A DNA stretch of 7,206 bases, taken from contig JAJZZW010000100.1 of assembly GCA_021797385.1 (NCBI GenBank), positions 1-7,206 on the forward strand. The letters are read 5' to 3'. Position 1 is the stretch's first letter; each line of letters starts with the position of its first letter. Both the position numbers and the translations under genes were made by a program. The stretch is from Thermoplasmata archaeon (lineage in GTDB: Archaea > Thermoplasmatota > Thermoplasmata > Thermoplasmatales > Thermoplasmataceae). Below are positions 1 to 6,017 of this stretch, piece by piece. The notes below the pieces were generated by a model, which saw only the letters and a program-made list of their open reading frames with translations, searched no databases and was not told the DNA's origin.

Positions 1-639
1 CCTGCAATAATTATAAAAGGAATATAATATATTGATAGTATTAATCCTGCAAATAGCAATGTAATATAAAATGACGATTTTCCTATTTCCGATTTTCCTC
101 TCATTTCATCTATATTTAATATTAATATTATTGATAGCAACGATAAAAGTGCTGTCAACAAAAATAAATATTTATAATCTATAGACGCTATAACACCACC
201 TAATGGGAGCCCGATAACATATCCCAGACTTATGACTGTATGGTTTAATCCTATTGATTTTCCCCTGTCCAAATCAGAACTTGATAGGGCTGCATAAGAC
301 AATGAGGTAAGTATCACCATTGATCCCCCGAAGCCCTGAATGGCTCTCAATAAAATCATTACAGTAAAATTATTTGAAATAAATATTAACAGTGAGGCTA
401 TTAACATTATAAATGATCCAAGTATCATTATCCTTTTTATCCCATGTTTATCAGCTATCAGTGAAAATGACACAACAAATAATGTTTCTACTATTACAAA
501 TATTATGATTAATAATGTAGCTTCAAAGTATGAAATAGTAAACTCTCTTGAAATCTCCGGAACTGCCAGCAATATCATTGTTGCCTCAAATGCGGCCGTG
601 AATCCTGGCACCGAAGTAAATAAGACTTTTTTTATTCAT
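1..639 (-). CDS. MFS drug-type permease, N-terminal part, with apparent one-base frameshift near the start; 3' end outside window
   Basis: Translating the minus strand gives an open frame from a GTG at 611 to the left edge, about 203 residues. It holds six complete hydrophobic segments and most of a seventh. Counting from that GTG, MFS motif A is SLIADKHGIKR (50-60), the motif B region is RAIQGFGG (89-96), and a motif C-like GYVIGLPLGG (130-139) in TM5 suggests a proton-driven exporter of the DHA type; substrate unknown. The GTG is a poor start: it has no ribosome site and cuts off part of TM1. An ATG at 639 would give MNKKVLFTS joined to VPGF if the run of seven A (627-633) had six. As written, that ATG frame stops within 18 codons, and the permease frame has a TGA just upstream. 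A TATA-like box lies about 30 bases before this ATG. So the gene is frameshifted, slips during expression, starts at the GTG, or has a base error. The MFS identity is secure; the start is not. Confidence 0.82.
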
Positions 640-662
640 TTTCTTATTCCCTTACCAGTTTC

Positions 663-675
663 AATAATAAATAAT
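663..675 (-). promoter_or_regulatory. TATA-like box for the left MFS permease
   Basis: The minus strand reads ATTATTTATTATT, centred about 30 bases before the ATG at 639. That spacing would place transcription start only a few bases before the ATG, as in the near-leaderless mRNAs common in Thermoplasmata. It supports 639 over the GTG at 611 as the original start. The assignment rests on position and base composition only, in an AT-rich region. Confidence 0.35.
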
Positions 676-767
676 CTTCTTAGTCAGGGGGTATAAATTC
701 ACAGGAATAATTTCTTTGGGGACATAGAATAATAATTTTTTATTAATAAAACACGTAATCCAGATAA

Positions 768-782
768 TTTAAAACTATAAGC
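768..782 (+). promoter_or_regulatory. possible TATA box for the 60-residue gene and tyrS
   Basis: TTTAAAACTATAAGC is the most TATA-like stretch in the divergent intergenic region 640-865. If used, transcription would begin near 805 and leave a leader of about 60 bases before the ATG at 866, containing the small repeats at 819-872. A start nearer 866 would need a weaker box around 839-845. This is inferred from sequence likeness only. Confidence 0.25.
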
Positions 783-818
783 TTCGAAAATAAAATAGCA
801 TTGATAGATAGAATAGTC

Positions 819-857
819 ATGTAATTGAAACCGTAACCTTATGTACAGTAATTACAT
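819..857. repeat. 8-base inverted repeat upstream of the 60-residue gene
   Basis: ATGTAATT at 819-826 is matched by its reverse complement AATTACAT at 850-857, with a 23-base spacer. The right arm also forms the perfect palindrome GTAATTAC (848-855). The site lies just before the gene starting at 866 and could bind a regulator. Eight-base arms occur by chance fairly often in DNA this AT-rich, so the claim is weak. Confidence 0.25.
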
Positions 858-872
858 TTCATTTTATGTACA
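839..872 (+). repeat. direct repeat TTATGTACA spanning a start codon
   Basis: TTATGTACA occurs at 839-847 and again at 864-872, 25 bases apart. The second copy contains the ATG at 866. The first copy's ATG (841) opens only an 11-codon frame, out of register with 866. It may be a small duplication or a pair of regulator half-sites; chance is also possible. Confidence 0.25.
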
Positions 873-1048
873 ATAAAAACGATGAGATAACAAAAAAACA
901 GGTATCGTTTGTAAATGACCTGATAAAGAGGGAGGAGTCAAATCAGAAGATGGTAGACGATTATGTAAAGTCATTGAAAAAAGGTTCTATTGAGGAATTG
1001 ACAAAAAAAGAGGCATCGGCACTTCTGGATCTGCTCCTTAAAAAATAA
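866..1048 (+). CDS. small charged protein, unknown function, possibly DUF3072-like
   Basis: This encodes 60 residues, strongly charged, with no membrane segment or signal peptide. The N-terminal part has ITKKQVSFVNDL (residues 8-19) and the C-terminus has LTKKEASALLDLL (45-57). A T-x-x-Q-x-x-x-x-x-x-L helix followed by L-T-K-x-E-A-S-x-x-hydrophobic resembles the small helical module of DUF3072 and the tails of some phage recombination proteins. That likeness is recalled from pattern and not tested. The likely fold is two or three helices. The stop lies 32 bases before tyrS on the same strand, but tyrS has its own TATA-like box, so the two need not share a transcript. There is no Shine-Dalgarno before 866, and the start is chosen as the first ATG of the frame. 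The amphipathic pattern and coding-like composition make it a probable real gene. Confidence 0.65.
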   Translation: MYNKNDEITKKQVSFVNDLIKREESNQKMVDDYVKSLKKGSIEELTKKEASALLDLLLKK

Positions 1049-1051
1049 AAA

Positions 1052-1061
1052 TTAATAAAAT
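1052..1061 (+). promoter_or_regulatory. TATA-like box for tyrS
   Basis: TTAATAAAAT is centred 24-25 bases before the tyrS ATG at 1081, the spacing expected if transcription starts at the ATG itself. No Shine-Dalgarno is seen in the 20 bases before the start. This supports a leaderless tyrS mRNA separate from the preceding small gene. Confidence 0.5.
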
Positions 1062-1080
1062 ACCGGGATATTACCACACA

Positions 1081-2070
1081 ATGGATAATTTGCAAATTCT
1101 CAAATCAAACACTTCAGAAATAGTTACCCCTGATGAGTGTGAATCACTTCTTTCTGGGGACAAGCAGGGATACATCGGTTTTGAACCATCCGGCCTCCCC
1201 CATATTGCAATACTGATTTATGTGAACAAGATTAACCAGCTTGTTGAACTCGGGTTCCATATCAAGGTCCTGCTTGCAGACTGGCATGCCAGGGTAAATG
1301 ACAAACTCGGCGGGGATATAAATCTAATAAGGGAGAGTGGTAACAGGCTGAAAAACAGCATGATTTACGCCGGATTGAGTGGGAAAGTTGAATTTATATG
1401 GGCATCAGATGTTGTGGCAAATCCGGATTACTGGGAATTGCTGCTTCAAACCGCAAAGAATTCCTCACTTTTGAGAATCAGGAGGTCCCTTCCAATAATG
1501 GGGAGAACAGAGGAGGATGCAGATAAAGATTTCAGCAAATACATATATCCATTGATGCAGGTTACCGATGTTTTTTATCTGAATTCGGATCTTGCTCTGG
1601 GTGGAACAGACCAGCGCCATGCATACATGCTTGCAAGGGACATAGCTGAAAAGATGGGAAGGAAAAAGCCCGTTCTCATGGAAATGCCACTTATATCCTC
1701 ACTGAAAGGAAAAGGGAGAATGGATGATTTTAAGAAAATGTCCAAAAGTGATCCGGAATCCGCACTGTTTTTAACTGACACGGAAGATGATGTACGGAGG
1801 AAAATAAAAAATGCATTCTGTCCAATGGGTATAACAGAAAACAATCCTGTAATTGATATAATGAGGTACCTTATATTTCCATATTATATTAAAGAACTGG
1901 AAATCAAGCGTTCAGAAGCCCATGGTGGTCCATATACCGTAAAATCTTTCAGGGAACTGGAGGAAAAGTACCTCAAATCAGAGATTCATCCCATGGACCT
2001 TAAAAAAGCATTAACGGAAATACTCATAAATATTATATTACCTGTAAGCAATAAACTTAACAGTGATTAA
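1081..2070 (+). CDS. tyrS: tyrosine--tRNA ligase (TyrRS), archaeal type
   Basis: This 329-residue class I aminoacyl-tRNA synthetase charges tRNA-Tyr with tyrosine in the cytoplasm. The Rossmann core opens with YIGFEPSG at 31-38, followed by the HIGH-region sequence PHIAI (40-44). The tyrosine pocket is marked by Y31, Y156, Q160, D163 and the GGTDQR motif (174-179), whose Q178 corresponds to Q173 of the Methanocaldococcus enzyme. The KMSKS loop is exact at 219-223, followed by DPESA. The C-terminal region has HPMDLK, the archaeal/eukaryotic TyrRS signature, and there is no bacterial S4 domain. Length is close to the usual 305-330 for archaeal enzymes. One oddity is that the second His of HIGH is Ile and the Gly is Ala, close to the HVAY of eukaryotic TyrRS. 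The ATG at 1081 fits a TATA box 24-25 bases upstream. The stop abuts the next gene's ATG, so the two are probably co-transcribed. Confidence 0.97.
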   Translation: MDNLQILKSNTSEIVTPDECESLLSGDKQGYIGFEPSGLPHIAILIYVNKINQLVELGFHIKVLLADWHARVNDKLGGDINLIRESGNRLKNSMIYAGLSGKVEFIWASDVVANPDYWELLLQTAKNSSLLRIRRSLPIMGRTEEDADKDFSKYIYPLMQVTDVFYLNSDLALGGTDQRHAYMLARDIAEKMGRKKPVLMEMPLISSLKGKGRMDDFKKMSKSDPESALFLTDTEDDVRRKIKNAFCPMGITENNPVIDIMRYLIFPYYIKELEIKRSEAHGGPYTVKSFRELEEKYLKSEIHPMDLKKALTEILINIILPVSNKLNSD

Positions 2071-2349
2071 ATGCCATGGATGCCCATAAGAAGTATAGAT
2101 AAACATGTCCATACCATGCTGGCCAAAATGGACAGCAATCACATGCTTATCATCAAGAGTTTCAAGAAAGATAGAATTGTAACAGTCAAAAAAACAGGAG
2201 AACGGTTTACAGTAATAGAGGAAGGCTTCAGAAATCAGAGCATAGACGTTGATGAAAAGGATATAAAAAAGGCCATGAAAGGTATACTGGAGTTAGAATA
2301 CCCGAGGTCTCACCAGGTAATGGTTACAGAGCAGGAAATCAAAAGCTAA
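2071..2349 (+). CDS. 92-residue protein of unknown function, coupled to tyrS
   Basis: I do not recognise this protein. Its ATG follows the tyrS stop directly (TAAATG), so it is almost certainly translated from the tyrS message by terminating ribosomes. It is soluble and basic in its centre (KSFKKDRIVTVKKTGER, about 30-46). The alternation of hydrophobic and charged residues suggests strands at about 25-50, then a helix at about 61-73 (EKDIKKAMKGILEL). The unusual start MPWMPIRSIDKHVH contains two Trp/Met-Pro pairs and two His. There are no cysteine clusters, membrane segments or nucleotide-binding motifs. Its position after tyrS raises the possibility of a role in tRNA or RNA handling, but nothing in the sequence shows this. 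Its last four bases overlap the end of fen1, which runs in the opposite direction. Confidence 0.8.
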   Translation: MPWMPIRSIDKHVHTMLAKMDSNHMLIIKSFKKDRIVTVKKTGERFTVIEEGFRNQSIDVDEKDIKKAMKGILELEYPRSHQVMVTEQEIKS

Positions 2350-3365
2350 AAATACTTATCAAGGCTGGACTGGTTTGCACTGGAGTATCCTTTCTCGACC
2401 TGATCCAGAATTTGATTAATCCTGTTCTGTGAAAAACTATGCTCATTGCATAGATAGTCTATAATTCCCTCCCTGTCAGGTGGTTTAAATTTGATATCAT
2501 CGCACTCTGTCACCGGTGGATTACTAAAAAATTCCTTTATTTCCTCAAGGTTTTCTATCTCCTTTCTTTTATATTTTAAAACTTCCTCAATGGTATCGTA
2601 TTTTTTGATCAGTGAAAGGCCTGTCTTGGCACCTATTCCCCTGATTCCGGGGTTGAAATCGGTTCCTACCAGTATGCCGATGCCGATGAGCTGATCCTGT
2701 GTAATCCCTATACTTTCTAAATTCTCCTTCAAATCTATTATCTCCGGACTGATATTGATGAATCTTCCAGTACCAGATATTCTGCGACGTCCATACATTG
2801 TAAAATTCCTAAGGACCCTTCTGGCACCGAATAGAAGGCAATCATAATCCTGTGAAACAACAGAATCCACTATTCCTGTTTTACTCATATATGATGCCTG
2901 TGCCTCACCCTCTGTGGGAGCCTGTACCCACGGAACACCCATCAGGTCTAAAAGTTTTTTTGATTCTAAAACTATATCAGATGTAATGTAATTGATTCTG
3001 GATGAGAGTATTTTAATCCTTTCTGTATCATTATTTTTTATGGCAATATCAAGCTCAGCAATATTCTTATCCTTTATGGCTTTCCTCTCCTTCAGTGTCT
3101 CACTCTTGAGATGGTATGGCTTTCCATCAAAAGAGTAAACCGGCTTTATGCTGTTCTGAAGCAGTGTTGAGGTCCGGTAAAAAATTCCAGATAAATGTGA
3201 AGTAATATTTCCGGAGGAATCCTTCAACGGTTCACCGTCTTCCCCTCTTATGCTGCTGAGGAACTGGTATATGATATTATAAGCATCGACCGATACCGTT
3301 ATGCCAGTATTTTCTTTTATTGTGGTTTCATGCTTTATCAGTATTCCGGAAATATCTACTCCCAT
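2346..3365 (-). CDS. fen: flap endonuclease 1 (FEN-1)
   Basis: This structure-specific 5' nuclease removes RNA-primed flaps during Okazaki fragment maturation and acts in base excision repair. Starting at the ATG at 3365 the protein has 339 residues and begins MGVDISG. On this numbering all metal-binding carboxylates are present: D27, D80, E152, E154, D173, D175 and D236, the same positions as in Pyrococcus furiosus FEN-1. Other marks are TSHLSGIFYRT (55-65), EGEAQASYM (152-160), and the helix-hairpin-helix with GTDFNPGIRGIG (234-245). The C-terminus QSSLDKYF (332-339) is a PIP box for binding the PCNA clamp. A GTG at 3371 would add two residues, but FEN-1 proteins begin Met-Gly and a GAGGTG ribosome site sits 5 bases before 3365. 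The start is 2 bases after the radB stop, so the two form an operon. The stop TAG overlaps the convergent 92-residue gene by 4 bases. Confidence 0.97.
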   Translation of the reverse strand: MGVDISGILIKHETTIKENTGITVSVDAYNIIYQFLSSIRGEDGEPLKDSSGNITSHLSGIFYRTSTLLQNSIKPVYSFDGKPYHLKSETLKERKAIKDKNIAELDIAIKNNDTERIKILSSRINYITSDIVLESKKLLDLMGVPWVQAPTEGEAQASYMSKTGIVDSVVSQDYDCLLFGARRVLRNFTMYGRRRISGTGRFINISPEIIDLKENLESIGITQDQLIGIGILVGTDFNPGIRGIGAKTGLSLIKKYDTIEEVLKYKRKEIENLEEIKEFFSNPPVTECDDIKFKPPDREGIIDYLCNEHSFSQNRINQILDQVEKGYSSANQSSLDKYF

Positions 3366-3367
3366 GT

Positions 3368-4078
3368 TCACACCTCACAGGTAATTCCATTATCAGTAAT
3401 CCTGAATCTCGTGCTGCGCCCCTCTATTATGGAACGGTGCTTGTCCACTGTTAATGTTCTAGTTCCATCTTTAAACTTTTCTACTCTGTAGATTGCCTTC
3501 ATTGCATGGTCTATGAAGAAGCCTCCGAAGGGCTCCAGCGAATTATTATTTACATCCTCATATATCTGATTTGTTATGAGGACCGGTATTTTATATTTTA
3601 CTGCTATCCCAGAAAGGATGTTTAACTGTTTTTCATATCCTTCCATTCTAGCAGAAGGATCCTTTCCTGCCTCCATTCTGAAAAAATTTGTGAATGAATC
3701 CACAACCATTATCCCCATGCTATGCCTCGAATCACGCTTTTCCCCAATAAGTTTATCTGACTTGATAAGTGCAAGATACTGGTCATCAAGGGATCTAACC
3801 CTGTATATATTCATGTACGACAAATATTCTGTGCAGTTTTTGGATATGCTCAGAAAGCGCTCAGTTGAAAAACCTTCGGTATCAACATAAACAACAGAAA
3901 GCCCATTCTTCAACACTGACAGTGAATAAATCATTCCAAGGTTGGACTTGCCGGCACCTCCCTCCCCGTACAATTCAGTTATAATTCCAGGTTCAATCCC
4001 TCCATCCATCAATGTGTCAAGGCAATCATAACCTGAAGAAATTTTCTGAATTGAATCGTTAAGACTGATTTTTTCCAT
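3368..4078 (-). CDS. radB: RadB, RecA/RadA-family recombination paralogue
   Basis: This 236-residue euryarchaeal RadA paralogue consists of the ATPase core without the N-terminal helix-hairpin-helix domain of RadA. The Walker A motif is GEGGAGKS (38-45) and Walker B is GIMVVD (122-127). A TNQ motif at 169-171 matches the RecA-fold motif that senses the bound nucleotide. YVDTEG (64-69) and FFRMEAGKD (132-140) are typical of the RadA/RadB/KaiC group. RadB binds single-stranded DNA, has weak ATPase and no strong strand exchange activity, and is thought to assist RadA in homologous recombination, possibly as a mediator. The start ATG at 4078 is preceded by a TATA-like box at the leaderless distance, and the stop TGA lies 2 bases before the fen1 ATG, giving a two-gene operon. 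Length and absence of the N-terminal domain argue for RadB over RadA. Confidence 0.95.
   Translation of the reverse strand: MEKISLNDSIQKISSGYDCLDTLMDGGIEPGIITELYGEGGAGKSNLGMIYSLSVLKNGLSVVYVDTEGFSTERFLSISKNCTEYLSYMNIYRVRSLDDQYLALIKSDKLIGEKRDSRHSMGIMVVDSFTNFFRMEAGKDPSARMEGYEKQLNILSGIAVKYKIPVLITNQIYEDVNNNSLEPFGGFFIDHAMKAIYRVEKFKDGTRTLTVDKHRSIIEGRSTRFRITDNGITCEV
3371..3376 (-). promoter_or_regulatory. Shine-Dalgarno deciding the fen1 start
   Basis: The minus strand reads GAGGTG at 3376-3371, inside the last two radB sense codons, then TGAAC and ATG at 3365. The 5-base spacing suits the ATG, whereas the GTG at 3371 would overlap the site. The site is notable because other starts in the window lack one. 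It fits an internal operon gene that needs ribosome recruitment. Confidence 0.65.
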
Positions 4079-4095
4079 TTAATTACTGTATCACA

Positions 4096-4106
4096 TAATA
4101 TAATAA
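4096..4106 (-). promoter_or_regulatory. TATA-like box for the radB-fen1 operon
   Basis: The minus strand reads TTATTATATTA, centred about 23 bases before the radB ATG at 4078, with no Shine-Dalgarno between. The spacing fits a leaderless transcript starting at or next to the ATG. It lies in the 190-base region that separates radB from the divergent gene at 4270. Confidence 0.5.
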
Positions 4107-4150
4107 AATGTTTCTAAAAAATAGTTATCACCCACTAGCCGGAATTAGAA

Positions 4151-4164
4151 TATTTTAAATAAAA
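4151..4164 (+). promoter_or_regulatory. extra TATA-like box between radB and the membrane protein gene
   Basis: TATTTTAAATAAAA is centred about 25 bases before an ATG at 4183, which opens a 14-codon frame ending at 4227 (MFIIFVFSVHFSLI). It could drive a short transcript or a longer leader for the gene at 4270. AT-rich composition makes such boxes common, so this is tentative. Confidence 0.2.
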
Positions 4165-4240
4165 CCTTTGATTAAAGTTCTGATGTTCATTATTTTCGTA
4201 TTTTCGGTCCATTTTTCATTGATATAGTACTTTAATAAAT

Positions 4241-4252
4241 TATTTATAATTA
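4241..4252 (+). promoter_or_regulatory. TATA-like box for the 148-residue membrane protein
   Basis: TATTTATAATTA is the best TATA match in the intergenic region and is centred about 24 bases before the ATG at 4270. No Shine-Dalgarno precedes that ATG, so a leaderless mRNA is likely. Confidence 0.55.
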
Positions 4253-4269
4253 ATACAGATACAAGCGAA

Positions 4270-4716
4270 ATGGCAAATATATATCTGGCTATCGGTGTTA
4301 TTTTTCTCATAATGTCAGCATTATCCTTTGCCATAGGGCTCTATTTCCTGGGAATACCGTTACTGATTGTCTTTATAGTTTTAATGGGCCTTTATTATAA
4401 AACTTCAGCGCTGCATGTCAATAAAAGGGTTTCCAGCATAACCTATGATGGAATAGTTAAAACAGGTGTTTCTAAAATAGAAAAGGGGACGTTTTACGTT
4501 GAAAAGGATAAATTCATTGCAATTATGAATAAAATCGGAGACCTCATTTCCTCCCAGGGTAGCATGCCAGAGTTCGGAATTGATGCCCTTTACATACAAT
4601 TCAACAGACAGGACAGGGCAGAAAAGCTTGCAGACCTCATAAACGAAAGAGGCGTTAAAGCTTCTGCAGCCCAGGAAAGGTTTATGTGGAAGGTCAAGAT
4701 CGATTTTAATGAATAA
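4270..4716 (+). CDS. membrane-anchored protein of unknown function
   Basis: I do not recognise the family of this 148-residue protein. Residues 4-22 and 24-43 form two hydrophobic segments joined by a very short turn around G23, making a membrane hairpin. Lysine and arginine follow directly (K44, then K53 and R54), so by the positive-inside rule the remaining roughly 100 residues should face the cytoplasm. That soluble part has mixed strand and helix character, including KGTFYVEKDKFIAIM (72-86), and a charged segment FNRQDRAEKLADLINERG (110-127) that looks helical. No enzyme motif or metal ligand set is visible. The start is supported by a TATA box at the leaderless distance. The next gene, an MFS permease, begins 52 bases later with its own TATA-like box, so co-function is not established. 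Confidence 0.85.
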   Translation: MANIYLAIGVIFLIMSALSFAIGLYFLGIPLLIVFIVLMGLYYKTSALHVNKRVSSITYDGIVKTGVSKIEKGTFYVEKDKFIAIMNKIGDLISSQGSMPEFGIDALYIQFNRQDRAEKLADLINERGVKASAAQERFMWKVKIDFNE

Positions 4717-4740
4717 TATGTCAAATAAGGTCAGGGAAAA

Positions 4741-4751
4741 TTTAACTTAAA
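4741..4751 (+). promoter_or_regulatory. TATA-like box for the MHS/SHS-type permease
   Basis: TTTAACTTAAA, preceded by a run of A (4737-4740), is centred about 24 bases before the ATG at 4769. No Shine-Dalgarno lies between, which again fits a leaderless start. Confidence 0.45.
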
Positions 4752-4768
4752 TGCTGTAATTATATGTT

Positions 4769-5974
4769 ATGAAGGATTATGTACACGCTACCTTTGCATC
4801 TACAGGGTCCTGGATAGGAAATATATATGATTTGACACTTGTAACTTATATATATGCCGAACTTGAAAAATCCTATCATATAGGACTGGGTGTGGTATCA
4901 CTGCTTTTCGCTCTCGGATTAATCGGCAGATTCTTCGGAGGGCTATATTTAGGATCTCTTACAGATAAAATCGGGGCGAGGCGTGTTATGGCTTTGAGCA
5001 CAGCAGGATACGCAATATTTGCAGGTATCATGGCTTTTTCTCCTGACGTTTTTATACTCTTTTCTGCAAGATTCGTGCAGGGAGTATTTATGGGAGGTGA
5101 ATGGACATCCGGTACTGTTCTAGGCTACGAATTTTCACCTGCAGATATAAGGTCTACAATATTCGGAGTAATACAGAGTGGTTATGGCATAGGCTATGCA
5201 CTCACAGGCGTTGCATACATTTTATTTCTTCCAACTATCGGGGCAACCTGGAGGATTTTCCTCATTACGGGAACCATCCCATTAATTATTGCACCATATA
5301 CTATAATGAGGCTCCCTTCAGATAAAAGTACCATAAAAAAGGCTACGCATAAAATACATCTCATGAATTATAAAATTCCATTGATTAAATCCATGATCAT
5401 GATGTCCGGATACTTCTCTGCATATTTTGCCATATTATCGTTTTACCCAACTGTGGCACCATCATTCGGGCTTCCCGGATCAATTGTTGGGGTTGTGATG
5501 ATCGCTTCAAGCATTACTGTAGCCATAGGATTTCTAATCTTCGGAAGGCTTTCAAATAACTTCAGAAAGAAGCATCTGATCATGGCAGGTTCTTTGATTG
5601 CTTTAGTATTTTCATGGGTTGCAATGCCATATTTTGTACTGCTCAGGCCATTTGCCATCCCGGGAATGATCATCTTCACTCTCGGTGTCGGATCCATGCC
5701 GGTTATACCCCTACTTCTCATGGACAGGATTGACCCTGCTGTTAGGGGCCTTATATCCGGTATATCATATAATTTTGGTGCACTTTTCGGTGGACTCATA
5801 TCGGTGCTTCTCGGAGTGGTCGGGGGGATTGTAGGATATAAAGGACTAATATTCATCATTGACATGACAACTCTTATATGCCTCTTATCAGTTTTTGCTG
5901 TGAGCGTAAGCATAAAAAAGAAAGGAGAATCGGCATCCTATCTATCAGGGCTGTCAGAAAATACTATAAAATAA
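4769..5974 (+). CDS. MFS permease, metabolite/sialate:H+ symporter type
   Basis: This is a 401-residue, probably 12-helix permease of the cell membrane. MFS motif A is complete at GSLTDKIGARR (62-72) between TM2 and TM3. TM4 carries ARFVQGVFMGGEW (100-112), the R-x-x-Q-G-x-x-x-G-G-E signature of the MHS and SHS families. These import organic acids, sugars, betaine or sialic acid with protons. TM1 has D21 in WIGNIYDLTL, like the conserved acidic residue of those families. A second motif A-like loop, GRLSNNFRKKH, lies between the two halves' counterpart helices near 259-269. A hydrophilic linker with K-rich DKSTIKKATHK (about 184-194) separates the six-helix halves. The tail after TM12 is short and charged. 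The substrate cannot be told from sequence. The isomerase gene follows 43 bases downstream, which permits but does not show a link with sugar uptake. Confidence 0.9.
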   Translation: MKDYVHATFASTGSWIGNIYDLTLVTYIYAELEKSYHIGLGVVSLLFALGLIGRFFGGLYLGSLTDKIGARRVMALSTAGYAIFAGIMAFSPDVFILFSARFVQGVFMGGEWTSGTVLGYEFSPADIRSTIFGVIQSGYGIGYALTGVAYILFLPTIGATWRIFLITGTIPLIIAPYTIMRLPSDKSTIKKATHKIHLMNYKIPLIKSMIMMSGYFSAYFAILSFYPTVAPSFGLPGSIVGVVMIASSITVAIGFLIFGRLSNNFRKKHLIMAGSLIALVFSWVAMPYFVLLRPFAIPGMIIFTLGVGSMPVIPLLLMDRIDPAVRGLISGISYNFGALFGGLISVLLGVVGGIVGYKGLIFIIDMTTLICLLSVFAVSVSIKKKGESASYLSGLSENTIK

Positions 5975-5989
5975 TATGTAATAGAAAAA

Positions 5990-5999
5990 ATAATATGCT
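5990..5999 (+). promoter_or_regulatory. TATA-like box for the isomerase gene
   Basis: ATAATATGCT, with a run of A just upstream, is centred about 24 bases before the ATG at 6018. The interval to the ATG is T-rich and holds no Shine-Dalgarno. It is a weaker TATA match than the others, but the position suits a leaderless mRNA. Confidence 0.35.
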
Positions 6000-6017
6000 A
6001 TTTTTATCTACTCTATT

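Noticed and set aside
340..696. Plus-strand open frame of 118 codons over the left permease
   Set aside because: It is the antisense of the MFS gene. The minus strand shows motifs A, B and C and regular membrane segments, while this frame has a low-complexity Asn/Ile-rich product.
640..865. Possible RNA gene in the left intergenic region
   Set aside because: I found no tRNA-like arms, no GC-rich stem that would stand out in this AT-rich genome, and no CRISPR-like repeat series.
1575..1844. Minus-strand open frame of 89 codons inside tyrS
   Set aside because: It lies wholly opposite the conserved TyrRS core, including the KMSKS region, and has Ser/Phe-rich antisense-like composition.
3365..3371. 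GTG at 3371 as fen1 start
   Set aside because: It would add two residues before the conserved Met-Gly start, shift catalytic residues off the family numbering, and overlap the ribosome site.
4777..4785. Third copy of TTATGTACA
   Set aside because: It falls inside the permease coding sequence (residues DYVH) away from the pair at 839-872, so chance is the simpler explanation.
5443..5913. Minus-strand open frame of 156 codons inside the second MFS gene
   Set aside because: It is antisense to the permease's C-terminal half. Its Pro/Thr/Met-rich product is typical of the complement of membrane protein codons.
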